From Streptomyces sp. MMG1533 (GTDB lineage: Bacteria; Actinomycetota; Actinomycetes; Streptomycetales; Streptomycetaceae), in assembly GCF_001279775.1 (NCBI RefSeq), contig NZ_LGDG01000211.1, positions 34,572 to 98,571 on the forward strand: a stretch of 64,000 nucleotides of DNA, in the 5' to 3' direction. The translations under genes were made by a program, and so were the position numbers. Positions 51,785 through 60,281 of this stretch are shown here, one piece after another; the first letter of the stretch is position 1; every line of letters begins with the position of its first letter. The notes under the pieces were generated by a model, which made no database searches, was not told where the DNA came from, and saw only the letters and a list, made by a program, of their open reading frames with translations.

Positions 51785-51989
51785 GGCGCAGCTGGTCGAG
51801 AAGGGCGGCGAGGCCGCCCTTGGTGACCTGGAGTATTCGGTCGGGGTCGTCGCTTTCGCGGAGGAGCAACGAGTCTTCGACGTGGGCGAGTTCGACGCAT
51901 TCGTTGCCGTCGGCACCGCCGGAGTACGTGGACTTCTGCCACTGGATCACGTCCCTCGACAGGGCGGTGGCCAGCCGACATATGCGCAC
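51777..51989 (-). CDS. DUF397-domain protein (copy 1)
   Basis: A 70-aa protein with a complete DUF397 domain: WQKSTYSGGADGNECVELAH then SLLLRESDDPDRILQVTKGG. DUF397 proteins accompany XRE/Scr1-type regulators and act with them in development or antibiotic control (the WhiJ/AbaA-like set). The start is uncertain: GTG 51989 gives 70 aa, GTG 51950 gives 57 aa with GAGGG too close. It follows the second copy within 10 bases and its middle is nearly identical at nucleotide level, so the pair arose by tandem duplication. Confidence 0.75.
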   Translation of the reverse strand: MRICRLATALSRDVIQWQKSTYSGGADGNECVELAHVEDSLLLRESDDPDRILQVTKGGLAALLDQLRLR

Positions 51990-51997
51990 CCCGCTGC

Positions 51998-52177
51998 TCA
52001 CGAGCGGTCGGCTTGCAGCCGACGCAGTAGGGCGGCGAGGCCGTCCTGGGCCACCCGGAGTATTCGGTCGGGGTCGTCGCTCTCGCGGAGGAGCAACGAG
52101 GTATCGGCGTGGGCGAGTTCGACGCAGGAGGACCCGTCCGAGCCGCTGGAGAAGGACGACTTCTGCCACTGGACCAC
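51998..52177 (-). CDS. DUF397-domain protein (copy 2)
   Basis: A 59-aa protein too short for routine calling: GTG 52177 to TGA 51998-52000. It reads VVQWQKSSFSSGSDGSSC.. in its opening and SLLLRESDDPDRILRVAQDG further on, the full DUF397 core. AAGGAG inside the last codons of the XRE gene sits eight bases before the GTG, so it is translationally coupled to that regulator, overlapping nothing but starting three bases before the stop on the minus strand. Partner of the XRE protein is the likely role. Confidence 0.8.
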   Translation of the reverse strand: MVQWQKSSFSSGSDGSSCVELAHADTSLLLRESDDPDRILRVAQDGLAALLRRLQADRS

Positions 52178-52179
52178 TT

Positions 52180-53028
52180 CTACAGCTCCTTCGCGAGGCG
52201 GTGGATGAAGTCCCGCGACGGGGCGGGGTCAAGCGATGCCGACTCCACTTTACGGAAGAGTGTTCGCATCGACTGGAGCTGTGCGGCCGCATCCACGAAG
52301 CCCGAGCCGGACGGTGTGTCCTTCTGCACGGTGTCCAGCGGGGGGACCCGCCCGCCCGCGTACAGCAACGCCGCGCTCGCCCCGCCAAAACGGTCGGCGG
52401 CGAAAGGGATCACCCGCACGGTGACGCCGGGTCGCTCCGACTGCCGGATGACTTCGTCCAGTTGGGCCAGCGCCACCCGTCGGTCGGCGACCCGGGTCCT
52501 CAGCACCGACTCGTGCAGCACGGCCGTGTACGGACAATCGCCGTCCCTGGCGAGGGCCGCCTTGCGGTTCATACGGTGGGAGACCCGAGCCTCCAACTCG
52601 CTCGCCGGGAGCTCCGGCCGCCAGTACGCGAACACGGCGCGAGCGTAGTCCTCGGTCTGCAAGGGCCCGGTGACATGCGTGGTGCCGATCTCCTGAACGA
52701 AGCTCGCGTGGTGTTCCAGCTCTGCCAGGTCCAGGAAGGTCGGCGGAAGCACCTCCCGGTACTCCTCCCACCACCCCGCGGTACGGTCCGTCGCCATCTC
52801 CACCAGCGCGTCGATCAACTCGACGTCCGCACAGGCGTACTGAGCCGCCATCCGCCGTACCCGCGCCTCACTGACACCGGCGACGCCTGACTCGATCTGG
52901 CTCATCGTCACCGAGATCACGCCCAGCAGCGAGGCTGCCTGGCGTGCCGTCATCCCTGCGGCCTCACGCAGTCTGCGCAACTCCCGCCCCAGCCGCTGCT
53001 GTCGGGCCGTCGGCTGCTTCCGTGGCAC
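52180..53028 (-). CDS. XRE-family regulator with DUF5753 (Scr1/WhiJ-like)
   Basis: A 282-aa protein: helix-turn-helix at about 15-70 (RELRRLREAAGMTARQAASL, TMSQIESGVAGVSEARVRRM) and a C-terminal DUF5753 domain (about 105-275: TTHVTGPLQTEDYARAVFAY, VLHESVLRTRV, SERPGVTVRVIPFAA). These proteins act with DUF397 partners, often next to an HATPase anti-sigma-like gene; here both DUF397 genes follow and the ATPase is divergent. GTG 53028 with GGGGAGG five bases upstream. Confidence 0.9.
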   Translation of the reverse strand: MPRKQPTARQQRLGRELRRLREAAGMTARQAASLLGVISVTMSQIESGVAGVSEARVRRMAAQYACADVELIDALVEMATDRTAGWWEEYREVLPPTFLDLAELEHHASFVQEIGTTHVTGPLQTEDYARAVFAYWRPELPASELEARVSHRMNRKAALARDGDCPYTAVLHESVLRTRVADRRVALAQLDEVIRQSERPGVTVRVIPFAADRFGGASAALLYAGGRVPPLDTVQKDTPSGSGFVDAAAQLQSMRTLFRKVESASLDPAPSRDFIHRLAKEL

Positions 53029-53233
53029 CTGCGCCTCCCCGCTCCCATCACATCGAGTGACCAGACTACGACAACAGGTTGCGACGTACTAACTTTATTC
53101 TCTACCGTCAGTGACGTGACGCACACGCTGCGGAACCCGGGGTTACCGGAAGCGCACCGCCCCGTCCTGCCATGGCGGCTGCGGCACTGCCACCGCCCGG
53201 ATCAACTTTCCCGACGCCACCTGGAGTTCACCC

Positions 53234-53644
53234 ATGTCTGAAACAGAACCCTGGGAATACACCCTCTCCATCCCCCACGACCCCCGCGCCGTCACCGTCT
53301 GCCGCCGCACCCTCCGCCTGATCCTCACCATGCACGGCCTGATCCGCCTCGCGGACACCGCCGAACTCCTCGCGACCGAGCTGGTCGCCAACGCCGTACT
53401 GCACACGAAGGGCCCCGCAACCCTCCGCGTGCACTGGTCGGGCGGCGTCCTGCGGATCGGTGCGTGGGACGCGGACCCCGAACCCCCGCACCCGCCCCAC
53501 GACCTGGCGGACCTCACCGACGCGGAGGACGGCCGCGGCCTCGCCCTGGTCCGCGCCTGCGCCGACCTCTGGGGCTGGCAGCCGCTGGCCAGGAACGGCA
53601 GCCGAGGCAAGTACGTCTGGTGCGAACTGTCCGCCGCGGCCTGA
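53234..53644 (+). CDS. HATPase-fold ATP-binding protein (RsbW-like anti-sigma type)
   Basis: A 136-aa single-domain GHKL ATPase. N box LLATELVANAVLHTKG binds Mg-ATP; the G1-like box WDADPEPP and G2-like DGRGLALVRACADLWGW close the lid. This form is a serine kinase/anti-sigma or partner-switch protein. It lies opposite the XRE/DUF397 genes across a 205-base divergent region, the usual layout of this streptomycete module. ATG 53234 follows CACCTGGAGTTC, giving a GGAG eight bases upstream. Confidence 0.85.
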   Translation: MSETEPWEYTLSIPHDPRAVTVCRRTLRLILTMHGLIRLADTAELLATELVANAVLHTKGPATLRVHWSGGVLRIGAWDADPEPPHPPHDLADLTDAEDGRGLALVRACADLWGWQPLARNGSRGKYVWCELSAAA

Positions 53645-53668
53645 AACAGGGGCGCTGCCGGGATACGT

Positions 53669-53705
53669 ACGTAGAAGCAATCTACGTAGAATGAATCTAC
53701 ATAGA
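53669..53705 (+). promoter_or_regulatory. Three palindromic sites at 15-bp spacing
   Basis: ACGTAGA recurs at 53669 and 53684, and ACATAGA at 53699, exactly 15 bases apart. The second is a perfect palindrome (TCTACGTAGA, 53681-53690), the third has one mismatch (TCTACATAGA). They lie directly before the ATPase gene's ribosome binding site and look like operator sites for a dimeric repressor. Confidence 0.65.
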
Positions 53706-53718
53706 CCCTGGAGGTGCC

Positions 53719-55170
53719 ATGCCCGCCCCTTTCGTAGGCCGCCGAGCCGAGCTCGCCCTCCTTCACAAGCGTCTCGATCGTGTCGACGCCGACGGCGCCG
53801 GGGTCGCGGTCGCCATGAGGGGGCGGCGGCAGGTCGGGAAGTCACGGCTCGTCCAGGAGTTCTGCGACCGCGCCGGGCGCCCGTACGTCTTCTTCACCGC
53901 GACCAAGGGCGCGTCCCCCGTGGAAGGCATCGCCGACTTCATGGCGGAGCTGCGCGAGTCCTCCCTGCCGGCCGACCCGGAACTCGTACCCAAGACAGCC
54001 CCCACGAACTGGCCCGACGCCTTCCGCACCCTCGCCGCCGTGTTGCCCGCCTCGCCCAGCATCGTCGTACTCGACGAACTGCCCTGGCTCTCGGAGCAGG
54101 ACACCGTGTTCGACGGCGCGCTGCAGACCTCCTGGGACCGGTTGCTGTCCGGTCGGCCCGTGCTTCTGCTGCTGCTCGGCAGTGATCTGCACATGATGGA
54201 GCGGTTCACCGCGTACGACCGGCCCTTCTACGGCCGGGCCGACCCCTTCGTGCTCGGTCCGCTCAATCCGGCCGAGGTGGGAAGCGCGCTCGGGCTGGAC
54301 GCGGCCGACGCCATCGACGCGCACCTCGTGTCAGGCGGGTTGCCGGGCATCCTGCGGGCCTGGCCGCACGGCACCCCGGCGCTCGACTTCGTCAAGACGG
54401 AGTGCGCCGATCCGGCCTCGCCGCTCTTCGGTGTCCCGGAAGCGGCTCTCATGGCCGAGTTCCCGGCACCGGACCAGACACGCCGTGTCCTTGAGGCGGT
54501 GGGCAGCGGAGACCGCACGCATGCCAACATCGCCGCGACGGCCGGCAGCCAGAGCGGCGTCCTGCCCTCCGGCATACTGTCCCCGCTGCTGCGGCGCCTC
54601 ACCGACGAGAAGCGGGCCCTCGCGTCGGACTCGCCGCTCTCCACCCAGCCCGGCAAACCGGCTCTCTACCGCGTGGCCGACAGCAATCTGCGTCTCTACC
54701 TCGCCGCGATGCGCTCCGCGCAGGAGCTGTCCCGGCGCGGCCGACCCGAGTCCGCGTACCGGGTGGTCGAACGACGGTGGGCGGCTTGGCGCGGACGGGC
54801 CGTCGAACCCCTGGTCCGTCAGGCACTGGAGCTGGCCGCGGCTACGGGAGAGTTCCCCTGGCCGGACACGGAAGTCGTCGGCGGCTGGTGGAACCGGCAG
54901 TTCGCACCGGAGATCGACCTCATCGGCGCCGACCGCTCGCCCGTGGCGGGGACGGTCTTCTTCGCCGGCTCCGTGAAGTGGCTCGCCTCCCCCTTCGACC
55001 AGCACGACCTGACCGCCCTCGCACAGGGTGCCGCCCAGGTCCCCGGCTTCACACCGGGCGCCACCGGGCTCGCCGTCGTATCGCTCTCCGGCACGACCGG
55101 GGCGGTGGCGGAGGGCGCGGTCGGGCTCACGTGGGGCGCGCGGGACGTGATCGCGGCCTGGGGTGGCTGA
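53719..55170 (+). CDS. AAA ATPase with C-terminal DUF234-like nuclease fold
   Basis: A 483-aa protein of the archaeal-ATPase/STAND-like group. P-loop variant MRGRRQVGKSRLVQEF (about 33-48), Walker B PSIVVLDELPWLSE (about 114-127), sensor LLGSDLHMMERFTAYDRPFY, then winged-helix segments and a C-terminal DUF234 region with FAPEIDLIGADR and VFFAGSVKW, suggesting a PD-(D/E)XK core. Such genes are widespread, often mobile, and of unclear role; defence or toxin-like action is possible. GGAGG precedes the ATG; three palindromes lie upstream. Confidence 0.82.
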   Translation: MPAPFVGRRAELALLHKRLDRVDADGAGVAVAMRGRRQVGKSRLVQEFCDRAGRPYVFFTATKGASPVEGIADFMAELRESSLPADPELVPKTAPTNWPDAFRTLAAVLPASPSIVVLDELPWLSEQDTVFDGALQTSWDRLLSGRPVLLLLLGSDLHMMERFTAYDRPFYGRADPFVLGPLNPAEVGSALGLDAADAIDAHLVSGGLPGILRAWPHGTPALDFVKTECADPASPLFGVPEAALMAEFPAPDQTRRVLEAVGSGDRTHANIAATAGSQSGVLPSGILSPLLRRLTDEKRALASDSPLSTQPGKPALYRVADSNLRLYLAAMRSAQELSRRGRPESAYRVVERRWAAWRGRAVEPLVRQALELAAATGEFPWPDTEVVGGWWNRQFAPEIDLIGADRSPVAGTVFFAGSVKWLASPFDQHDLTALAQGAAQVPGFTPGATGLAVVSLSGTTGAVAEGAVGLTWGARDVIAAWGG

Positions 55171-55183
55171 CCTCCCGGTCCCG

Positions 55184-55229
55184 GTCGAGAAGTCGAGAGA
55201 GAGCCGAGAGGGTCGAGAGCGTCGAAAGA
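55184..55229. repeat. GTCGAGA repeat tract
   Basis: GTCGAGA or close variants recur at 55184, 55192, 55203 (CCGAGAG), 55212 and 55221 (GTCGAAA), about 9 bases apart, between the convergent ATPase and pectate lyase genes. Confidence 0.6.
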
Positions 55230-55279
55230 AGGGGGCCGGGAAGCCGAACGCTCCCCAGCCCCGCTGCACTCGCGGTGCC

Positions 55280-56623
55280 CTACGAAAGCACTCCGGCACC
55301 CGTGGTCGTCGCCAGCGACGTCGGCAGGCTCTTCGCCGAAGACTCCAGCCCCGCCGTAAGCGTCGGCTTCCAGTTCACCGTCGTCTTCAGGTCCTTGGAC
55401 GACGCGGCGTTGTACGCGGCCACCAGGTCGGTCGTCGTGCCGTTGACGAGGTTCCCGCTGCCCGCGACCGAACCCGTGCCGTCGCCGCTCAGCAGCTTGG
55501 CGACCTTGCCGCTCGTCGGGAGCTTCCAGTAGTTGTTCTGCGCCACGACCTGGGCCTTGGCGCGGGAGTTGATGCTGTACTGCGGCGCGTACCCGTTGAG
55601 GGTCGTGACGTCGTAGTAGTTGTTGTAGATGTGGATCTGGCCGATGCGGGCCAAGGGGGCGCGCTGGACGATGCCCTTCCACACGTTGTGGTGGATGGAG
55701 ACGCGCAGCTTGCCGACGCTGTCGGTGTCGCTGCTGCCGATCAGCATCGTCTTGTCGTGGTTGGTGAACTGGTTGCGCGAGACGGTCACGAGGTCGGAGC
55801 CCTTGGTGATGTCGAGGGCGCCGTCGTGGATCTGGTACTCGCGGCCGTAGTACTTCGGGTTGGCGCTGTCGAGGTGCGGCGCGTCCGTGAACGTGTTGTG
55901 GTCGGCCCAGACGTGCGTCGCCCCGCGCAGGGTGACCGAGTCGTAGTTCGAGTTCCAGTTGCCGTCGTCGCCGTCGGTCGGGTCCCACTGCGGGAAGCAG
56001 TCCTCGGTAGCGGCGAAGGCGAGGTTGCGGACGATGACGTTGTCCACGTTCTGGATCTGGAGCGTGCCGCCGCTGATCCCCGCCTTGGTGCCGGGCACGC
56101 CCACGATGCTGGTGTTGGCCGGCACCTTGAAGGCGATGTTCTTCGCCTGCTTGGCCTGGGCGGCGGCGCGGGCCTTCTCCTGGGTGCCGGAGGGCAGCTT
56201 GGAGCGGCCGTAGGTCGCGGGGTCGTACGCCTTCAGGTAGGCGGAGAGCGAGTAACCCGTGCCCGACGCGTAGTTGGCGCAGGTCAGCTTCTTGCCCGCG
56301 TCGTCGGTGTTGGCGTCGATCGTGCCCTTGATCTTGATGATGCGGGGGGTGGTGTCGGACGCCGACCCCAGCGCCTTCACGAGCTGGGCGCGGGTGGAGA
56401 CGGTGAAGGTGTGCGCGGAGTCGGCCTTCGCGCCACCGGTCGTACCGGTGCCGGAGGACGCCCAGCCGTCCTTGGCGGCGAGCGTCTGGTGGTACAGGTC
56501 GACGGCACCGGCGTTCGCGTTCATCACGAAGACACCGGCGCCGGCCCCGGCCGCCAGGACGGCGACGGAGACGACGAGGGTGCGCCGCGAGCGGAGGGAC
56601 CGGCGGTGGGAGGGTGCTGCCAC
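55280..56623 (-). CDS. Pectate lyase, polysaccharide lyase family 1
   Basis: A 447-aa secreted enzyme. Signal peptide 1-39 (SLRSRRTLVVSVAVLAAGAG) then a right-handed beta helix: VPANTSIVGVPGTKAGISGG, VIVRNLAFAATEDCFPQWDP with calcium ligands, VWADHNTFTDAPHLD, HDGALDITKGSDLVTVSRNQ, HNVWKGIVQRAPLARIGQIH with the catalytic Arg. It cleaves polygalacturonate by beta-elimination. GTG 56623 with AAGGA seven bases upstream. Stand-alone gene, so regulation is not visible. Confidence 0.92.
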   Translation of the reverse strand: MAAPSHRRSLRSRRTLVVSVAVLAAGAGAGVFVMNANAGAVDLYHQTLAAKDGWASSGTGTTGGAKADSAHTFTVSTRAQLVKALGSASDTTPRIIKIKGTIDANTDDAGKKLTCANYASGTGYSLSAYLKAYDPATYGRSKLPSGTQEKARAAAQAKQAKNIAFKVPANTSIVGVPGTKAGISGGTLQIQNVDNVIVRNLAFAATEDCFPQWDPTDGDDGNWNSNYDSVTLRGATHVWADHNTFTDAPHLDSANPKYYGREYQIHDGALDITKGSDLVTVSRNQFTNHDKTMLIGSSDTDSVGKLRVSIHHNVWKGIVQRAPLARIGQIHIYNNYYDVTTLNGYAPQYSINSRAKAQVVAQNNYWKLPTSGKVAKLLSGDGTGSVAGSGNLVNGTTTDLVAAYNAASSKDLKTTVNWKPTLTAGLESSAKSLPTSLATTTGAGVLS

Positions 56624-56798
56624 GGAGGAGTCCTTACGTGGTGGTGGGACACGTGCGGGTGGTGAAGCTCCGGTGAAGGCGCTTACGACTCGTCAGTTGT
56701 CGCCGCCGGACGAAGAGTTGCCGCAGGCGCGCATCTTTTTTCCGGCCCCCGGCGTCTCCCGGGATACGTGAATCAACTGAACTGAGTGGGGGCCACCC

Positions 56799-57164
56799 GT
56801 GGCACTGTTCGGAAACGCGCACACCGTCGACCCGGCGTCGGCGCAGCAGGACTACGCGCGCCTGCTGGGCCACGGCGAGCAGGTGCACGCCGCGTATCTG
56901 CTGATCCGGGACACCATCCTGTTCACCGACCGGCGGCTGCTCCTGGTCGACAAGCAGGGCATCACCGGCAAGAAGGTGGAGTACCACTCCATCCCGTACC
57001 GCAGCATCACCCACTTCTCGGTGGAGACCGCCGGCCACTTCGACCTCGACGCAGAGCTGAAGATCTGGATCTCCGGGACCCCCACGCCGGTCGAGAAGAC
57101 CTTCACCAAGGGCGTCGACATCTACGAAGTGCAGGCGATCCTCACCCAGTTCGTGGCGAGGTAG
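56799..57164 (+). CDS. Bacterial PH-domain protein
   Basis: A 121-aa single-domain protein of the bPH (YyaB-like) family: YLLIRDTILFTDRRLLLVDK, EYHSIPYRSITHFSVETAGH, LKIWISGTPTPVEKTFTKGV, ending in a helix (VDIYEVQAILTQFVA). PH-like domains of this type bind other proteins or membranes; role unknown. GTG 56799 follows a GAGTGGGGG eight bases upstream. Plus-strand neighbour is an Rpn-type fragment. Confidence 0.85.
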   Translation: MALFGNAHTVDPASAQQDYARLLGHGEQVHAAYLLIRDTILFTDRRLLLVDKQGITGKKVEYHSIPYRSITHFSVETAGHFDLDAELKIWISGTPTPVEKTFTKGVDIYEVQAILTQFVAR

Positions 57165-57194
57165 GTATGCGGAGGGGGCCTGAAGACCGGAAGG

Positions 57195-57521
57195 TTGAAC
57201 GCAGCGGACATCTTCATCGAACTGACCGCACAGGGCCTGGGCACAGGCACGGTCGCCGAACACTGGAGGAAACTCGTGACCATGGACCTCTCCTTCTTCC
57301 AGTCCCCGCTGGCACAGGAGCTGCGTGACGAAGGCCGCGCCGAGGGTAAAGCCGAAGGCGAAGCCAAAGCGCTCCTGCTGGTCCTGGCCGGCCGGGGCAT
57401 CGACGTCTCCGACGAAACCCGGGAACGCATCACCAACTGCACGGACCACGCCACCCTGAGCACCTGGCTCACCCGCGCCGCCACCGCCACATCCGCCGCG
57501 GAGATCTTCGAAGACGAGTAG
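57195..57521 (+). pseudogene. C-terminal remnant of an Rpn/PD-(D/E)XK-type protein
   Basis: A 108-aa frame (TTG 57195) that matches only the end of the streptomycete nuclease-like family of about 290 aa: GTVAEHWRKLVTMDLSFFQS, then EGRAEGKAEGEAKALL and a conserved C-terminal helix set (ERITNCTDHATLSTWLTRA). The N-terminal nuclease domain is absent and no good ribosome binding site starts this frame. An internal ATG at 57282 could still give 79 aa. Probably a decayed copy next to the PH-domain gene. Confidence 0.5.
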
Positions 57522-57554
57522 CCACGGGCCTCCGGCTGGTGTCCCTGTTCCCCG

Positions 57555-57689
57555 TCAGCGGCAGGAGAACAGGCCCGGTTCGGTCCACTGGATGTTCCAG
57601 GCGCCCATGACCGTCGCGGGCGCGACGGACACCTGCCGGAACTGACCGAACTCTTCCTGGCCGGAGCCGGAGGCGAAAGCCCGCGCCAC
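57555..57689 (-). pseudogene. Possible C-terminal gene remnant
   Basis: On the minus strand this frame encodes about 44 residues ending MGAWNIQWTEPGLFSCR before TGA. The sequence looks protein-like (ASGSGQEEFGQFRQ) but has no start signal, no length and no known partner. It may be the tail of a lost gene between the Rpn remnant and the DUF4353-type gene. Confidence 0.3.
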
Positions 57690-57705
57690 CCGAGCTCCGG
57701 CCTTC

Positions 57706-59496
57706 CTACCTCCGCCCGCCCCCGAACCCGCCCTCCGGCGCCTCCCCCGCCGTCACCGTCGCGATCTTCTCCGCCGAGCCGAGTTCCCCGGACTTCGCGA
57801 GACCGCCCGTGCTCGCGCCCGACGCCGAGCCGCCCGAGTAGATCCGGTACTCCTCCCCGCTCTTGACGGCGGAGGACGAGAAGACGACGTTCTGGATGGC
57901 CTTGGAGGTGACGTACGTGGCGACCACCTTTCCGTCGGCGTCCACGACGTGCAGCGTCGTGCCCGCCGCGACCGTCGAGTCGAGCGTCGCCGACACCCAG
58001 CCCTGCCCGGACTCGGTGTCGGGTGCGACGGCCATGCCCGCACTGCCCGCGGCGAGCAGCACACCGCCGCTCACCGTGAAGCTGCCGTTGACGTCGAGCG
58101 CGCCGTTGCCGCCCTGTTCGGGGCCGTTGACGACGAGCGTGCCGCCGGTGATCTCGGCGGTGCCGTTGGAGTCGAAGCCGTCGCCGTCGGAGTTGATGAC
58201 GAGGGTGCCGCCGGTGACCTTCAGGGTGAAGTCGCCGGCGGACTCCCCTCCGCCACCGCCGCCCGGGCCACGGCCACCGCCGCCGCCCTCCTCGGTCGTC
58301 GTCCCGCCGGACGCGTTCACCCCGTCGTCGGAGGAGGTGATCTGCGTCGAACCACCGCCGACCGTGATGTCCTTGCCCTCGAGGCCCTCGTTCGACCGCG
58401 TGACCTTCACCGTGCCGCCGTCGACGACCAGGTCGCCCTCGGCGTGCACACCGTCGTCCCCGGCGGCGACCGTCACCGTGGCCCCGCCGAGGTGCACGGC
58501 GGCGTCGCTGTGCACGCCGTCGGCGGAGGAGTCGACGCCGACCGTGCCGTCCTCCAGGACGGTGATGACGCCGGACTTCAGTCCGTGCGCCGAGCTGTCG
58601 TCGGTGGCCTCGCTGTGCACGTCCAGCGTGCCGCCGGTGACGACGAGGTCGGTGGCCGCGTCGACGCCGTCGCCCGCGGAGGTGACCTTCACCGTGCCGC
58701 CGTCGACGGCGATGTAACCGGCTTCCGCGTCCTCGGTGTTGTCGGCCTTCAGTCCGTCGCCGTCGGCGGTGACGGTCACCGTGCCGCCGTGCACGACGAG
58801 GTAGTCCTTGCCGCGGATGCCGTCGTCGGCGGCCTCGACGGTGACCTTGCCGGAGGCGATGACCAGGCCGTCCTTGCTCGCGATGCCGTCGTTGCCGTTG
58901 CCGTGCACGGTGAGCGAGCCGGCGCCCCCGACCGTCAGGTTCCCGGCGCTGAAGAGCGCCGCGTCGGCTTCGTCCTTCTCGGCGTACGAGTCGGCGTCGG
59001 CGAGCGTGTTCTCGCTGCCGTCCGCCAGGACGACCACCAGCTCCTCCGCCTCGGTCGCCGCGATCGCCGCCCCGGAGGAGCTGGAGATGTCGACGCCGTC
59101 GAGGATCAACGTGACCGTCTGGTCGGGGGCGTTGACGAGGATCTGCCCGTCGGTGAGCTTCCCGCTGATCCGGTAGGTCCCGCCCGAGCTGATCGTGACC
59201 GTGCTCCCGTCGGCCTTGGCACCCTCGCCCTCCACGCCGGCCGAGTCGCCGTCGAGCGTGATCTCCACGGCTTTGGAGGCGTCCGCGTCGACGGCCGCGT
59301 CATGTGCCTCCTCGTTGTCGGCGAGGACCGCGGCGGCATCCTGGGCGCCGGCCACGGCAGCGGCCGTACCCGAACTCTCCTGGGAGGAAGCGGTGTCGGA
59401 CTCGGTATCGGCGGTGCACCCCACGAGTGCCGCCGCGCCGAGCACAGCTGAGGCGAGGGCACCTGCGGCCCTCGTACGAAATGGTCTTCTGCTCAT
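57706..59496 (-). CDS. Carbohydrate-binding-domain lipoprotein (DUF4353-like) with beta-repeat core
   Basis: A 596-aa predicted lipoprotein. Signal region with LGAAALVGC lipobox (about 27) followed by an Asp/Ser/Ala-rich stretch. From about 75 it is a repetitive beta-solenoid: units such as GLVIASGKVTVEAADDGIRG, YLVVHGGTVTVTADGDGLKA and DLVVDGGTVKVTRSNEGLEG, about 25-30 residues each, with D-G-V/I/L turns. A Gly-rich insert (GGGGGRGPGGGGGG) interrupts it. It should sit on the outer membrane face and bind glycans. Its ATG overlaps the VTC gene stop (ATGA). Confidence 0.85.
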   Translation of the reverse strand: MSRRPFRTRAAGALASAVLGAAALVGCTADTESDTASSQESSGTAAAVAGAQDAAAVLADNEEAHDAAVDADASKAVEITLDGDSAGVEGEGAKADGSTVTISSGGTYRISGKLTDGQILVNAPDQTVTLILDGVDISSSSGAAIAATEAEELVVVLADGSENTLADADSYAEKDEADAALFSAGNLTVGGAGSLTVHGNGNDGIASKDGLVIASGKVTVEAADDGIRGKDYLVVHGGTVTVTADGDGLKADNTEDAEAGYIAVDGGTVKVTSAGDGVDAATDLVVTGGTLDVHSEATDDSSAHGLKSGVITVLEDGTVGVDSSADGVHSDAAVHLGGATVTVAAGDDGVHAEGDLVVDGGTVKVTRSNEGLEGKDITVGGGSTQITSSDDGVNASGGTTTEEGGGGGRGPGGGGGGESAGDFTLKVTGGTLVINSDGDGFDSNGTAEITGGTLVVNGPEQGGNGALDVNGSFTVSGGVLLAAGSAGMAVAPDTESGQGWVSATLDSTVAAGTTLHVVDADGKVVATYVTSKAIQNVVFSSSAVKSGEEYRIYSGGSASGASTGGLAKSGELGSAEKIATVTAGEAPEGGFGGGRR

Positions 59497-60281
59497 GCCG
59501 GACTCCCGTCGAGTGCGGTGGGAAAGTGGCGCCGCAGGACGGGCAGCCAGCGGTGGGAAGGAAGGTCGGGGCGCAGCGCGGCCAGGCCCGTGCCGTACTT
59601 CGACACGGGGCACGGGCGGTGCTTCAGCGACCACAGCAGCCGGTCGGCGCCGGACCCGGCCCGGCCGGCCTTGGTCTCGACGATCGCCCGCTCCGGAGTG
59701 CGCAGTGCGGTGCCGTCGGGAAGGGCCCAGGTCAGGCCGGTGTCGAGGGTGAGGCGGCTCGCGGTGGCCGGGAGGAGGAGGGTGGTGCGCCGGTAGGAGG
59801 TGGTCAGTACCGGCTGCCAGCGGAAGCCCACGGTGTCGATACGGGCCTGCGCGAGCACGGCATCGGCGTACGCCCGCGCCTGTGTGCCCAGGCGGTACGG
59901 GTCACCGTCGTAGGGGATGCGGTACTTGACCGTGGTGCCGCGCGGCCCGCGGGTCTTGACCTCGAAGAAGTGCTGGTCGGAGTCCAGATACGTCCGCACC
60001 CGGAGCTTGAAGCGGCGCCGGCGCTGCCGTGCGGCACCGAGGTAGCCGTCCAGGCCGGGGGTGTCGAAGTACACGGACCGGTAGCCGAACTCCCGCCGCC
60101 CGTCGATGTCCAGGACCCGCACGTCCTCGTCGAGGCCGCCGAACACGAAGGGCAGGTCCACGACCGGCAGCATGTACTTGCGGTCCAGCCGGGTCAGCAG
60201 CTCCGCCCGGGCGACGAGCTCGTCCAGCCCGATCGGCCGCAGCGCGCCGACGGCCGTACCGAGGGAGTCGAGGGCACTCAC
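59493..60281 (-). CDS. VTC-domain polyphosphate polymerase
   Basis: A 262-aa protein with the VTC tunnel fold that polymerises phosphate from ATP in yeast. Motifs: LLTRLDRKYMLPV, FGYRSVYFDTPGLDGY, RRRFKLRVRTYLDSDQHFFE, EVKTRGPRGTTVKY, ending AIVETKAGRAGSGADRLL and CPVSKYGTGL. The basic and acidic residues of the tunnel are present. GTG 60281 overlaps the upstream DUF4956 gene stop (GTGA). Polyphosphate as product is inferred from the family. It links to a membrane protein and a surface lipoprotein. Confidence 0.88.
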   Translation of the reverse strand: MSALDSLGTAVGALRPIGLDELVARAELLTRLDRKYMLPVVDLPFVFGGLDEDVRVLDIDGRREFGYRSVYFDTPGLDGYLGAARQRRRRFKLRVRTYLDSDQHFFEVKTRGPRGTTVKYRIPYDGDPYRLGTQARAYADAVLAQARIDTVGFRWQPVLTTSYRRTTLLLPATASRLTLDTGLTWALPDGTALRTPERAIVETKAGRAGSGADRLLWSLKHRPCPVSKYGTGLAALRPDLPSHRWLPVLRRHFPTALDGSPA

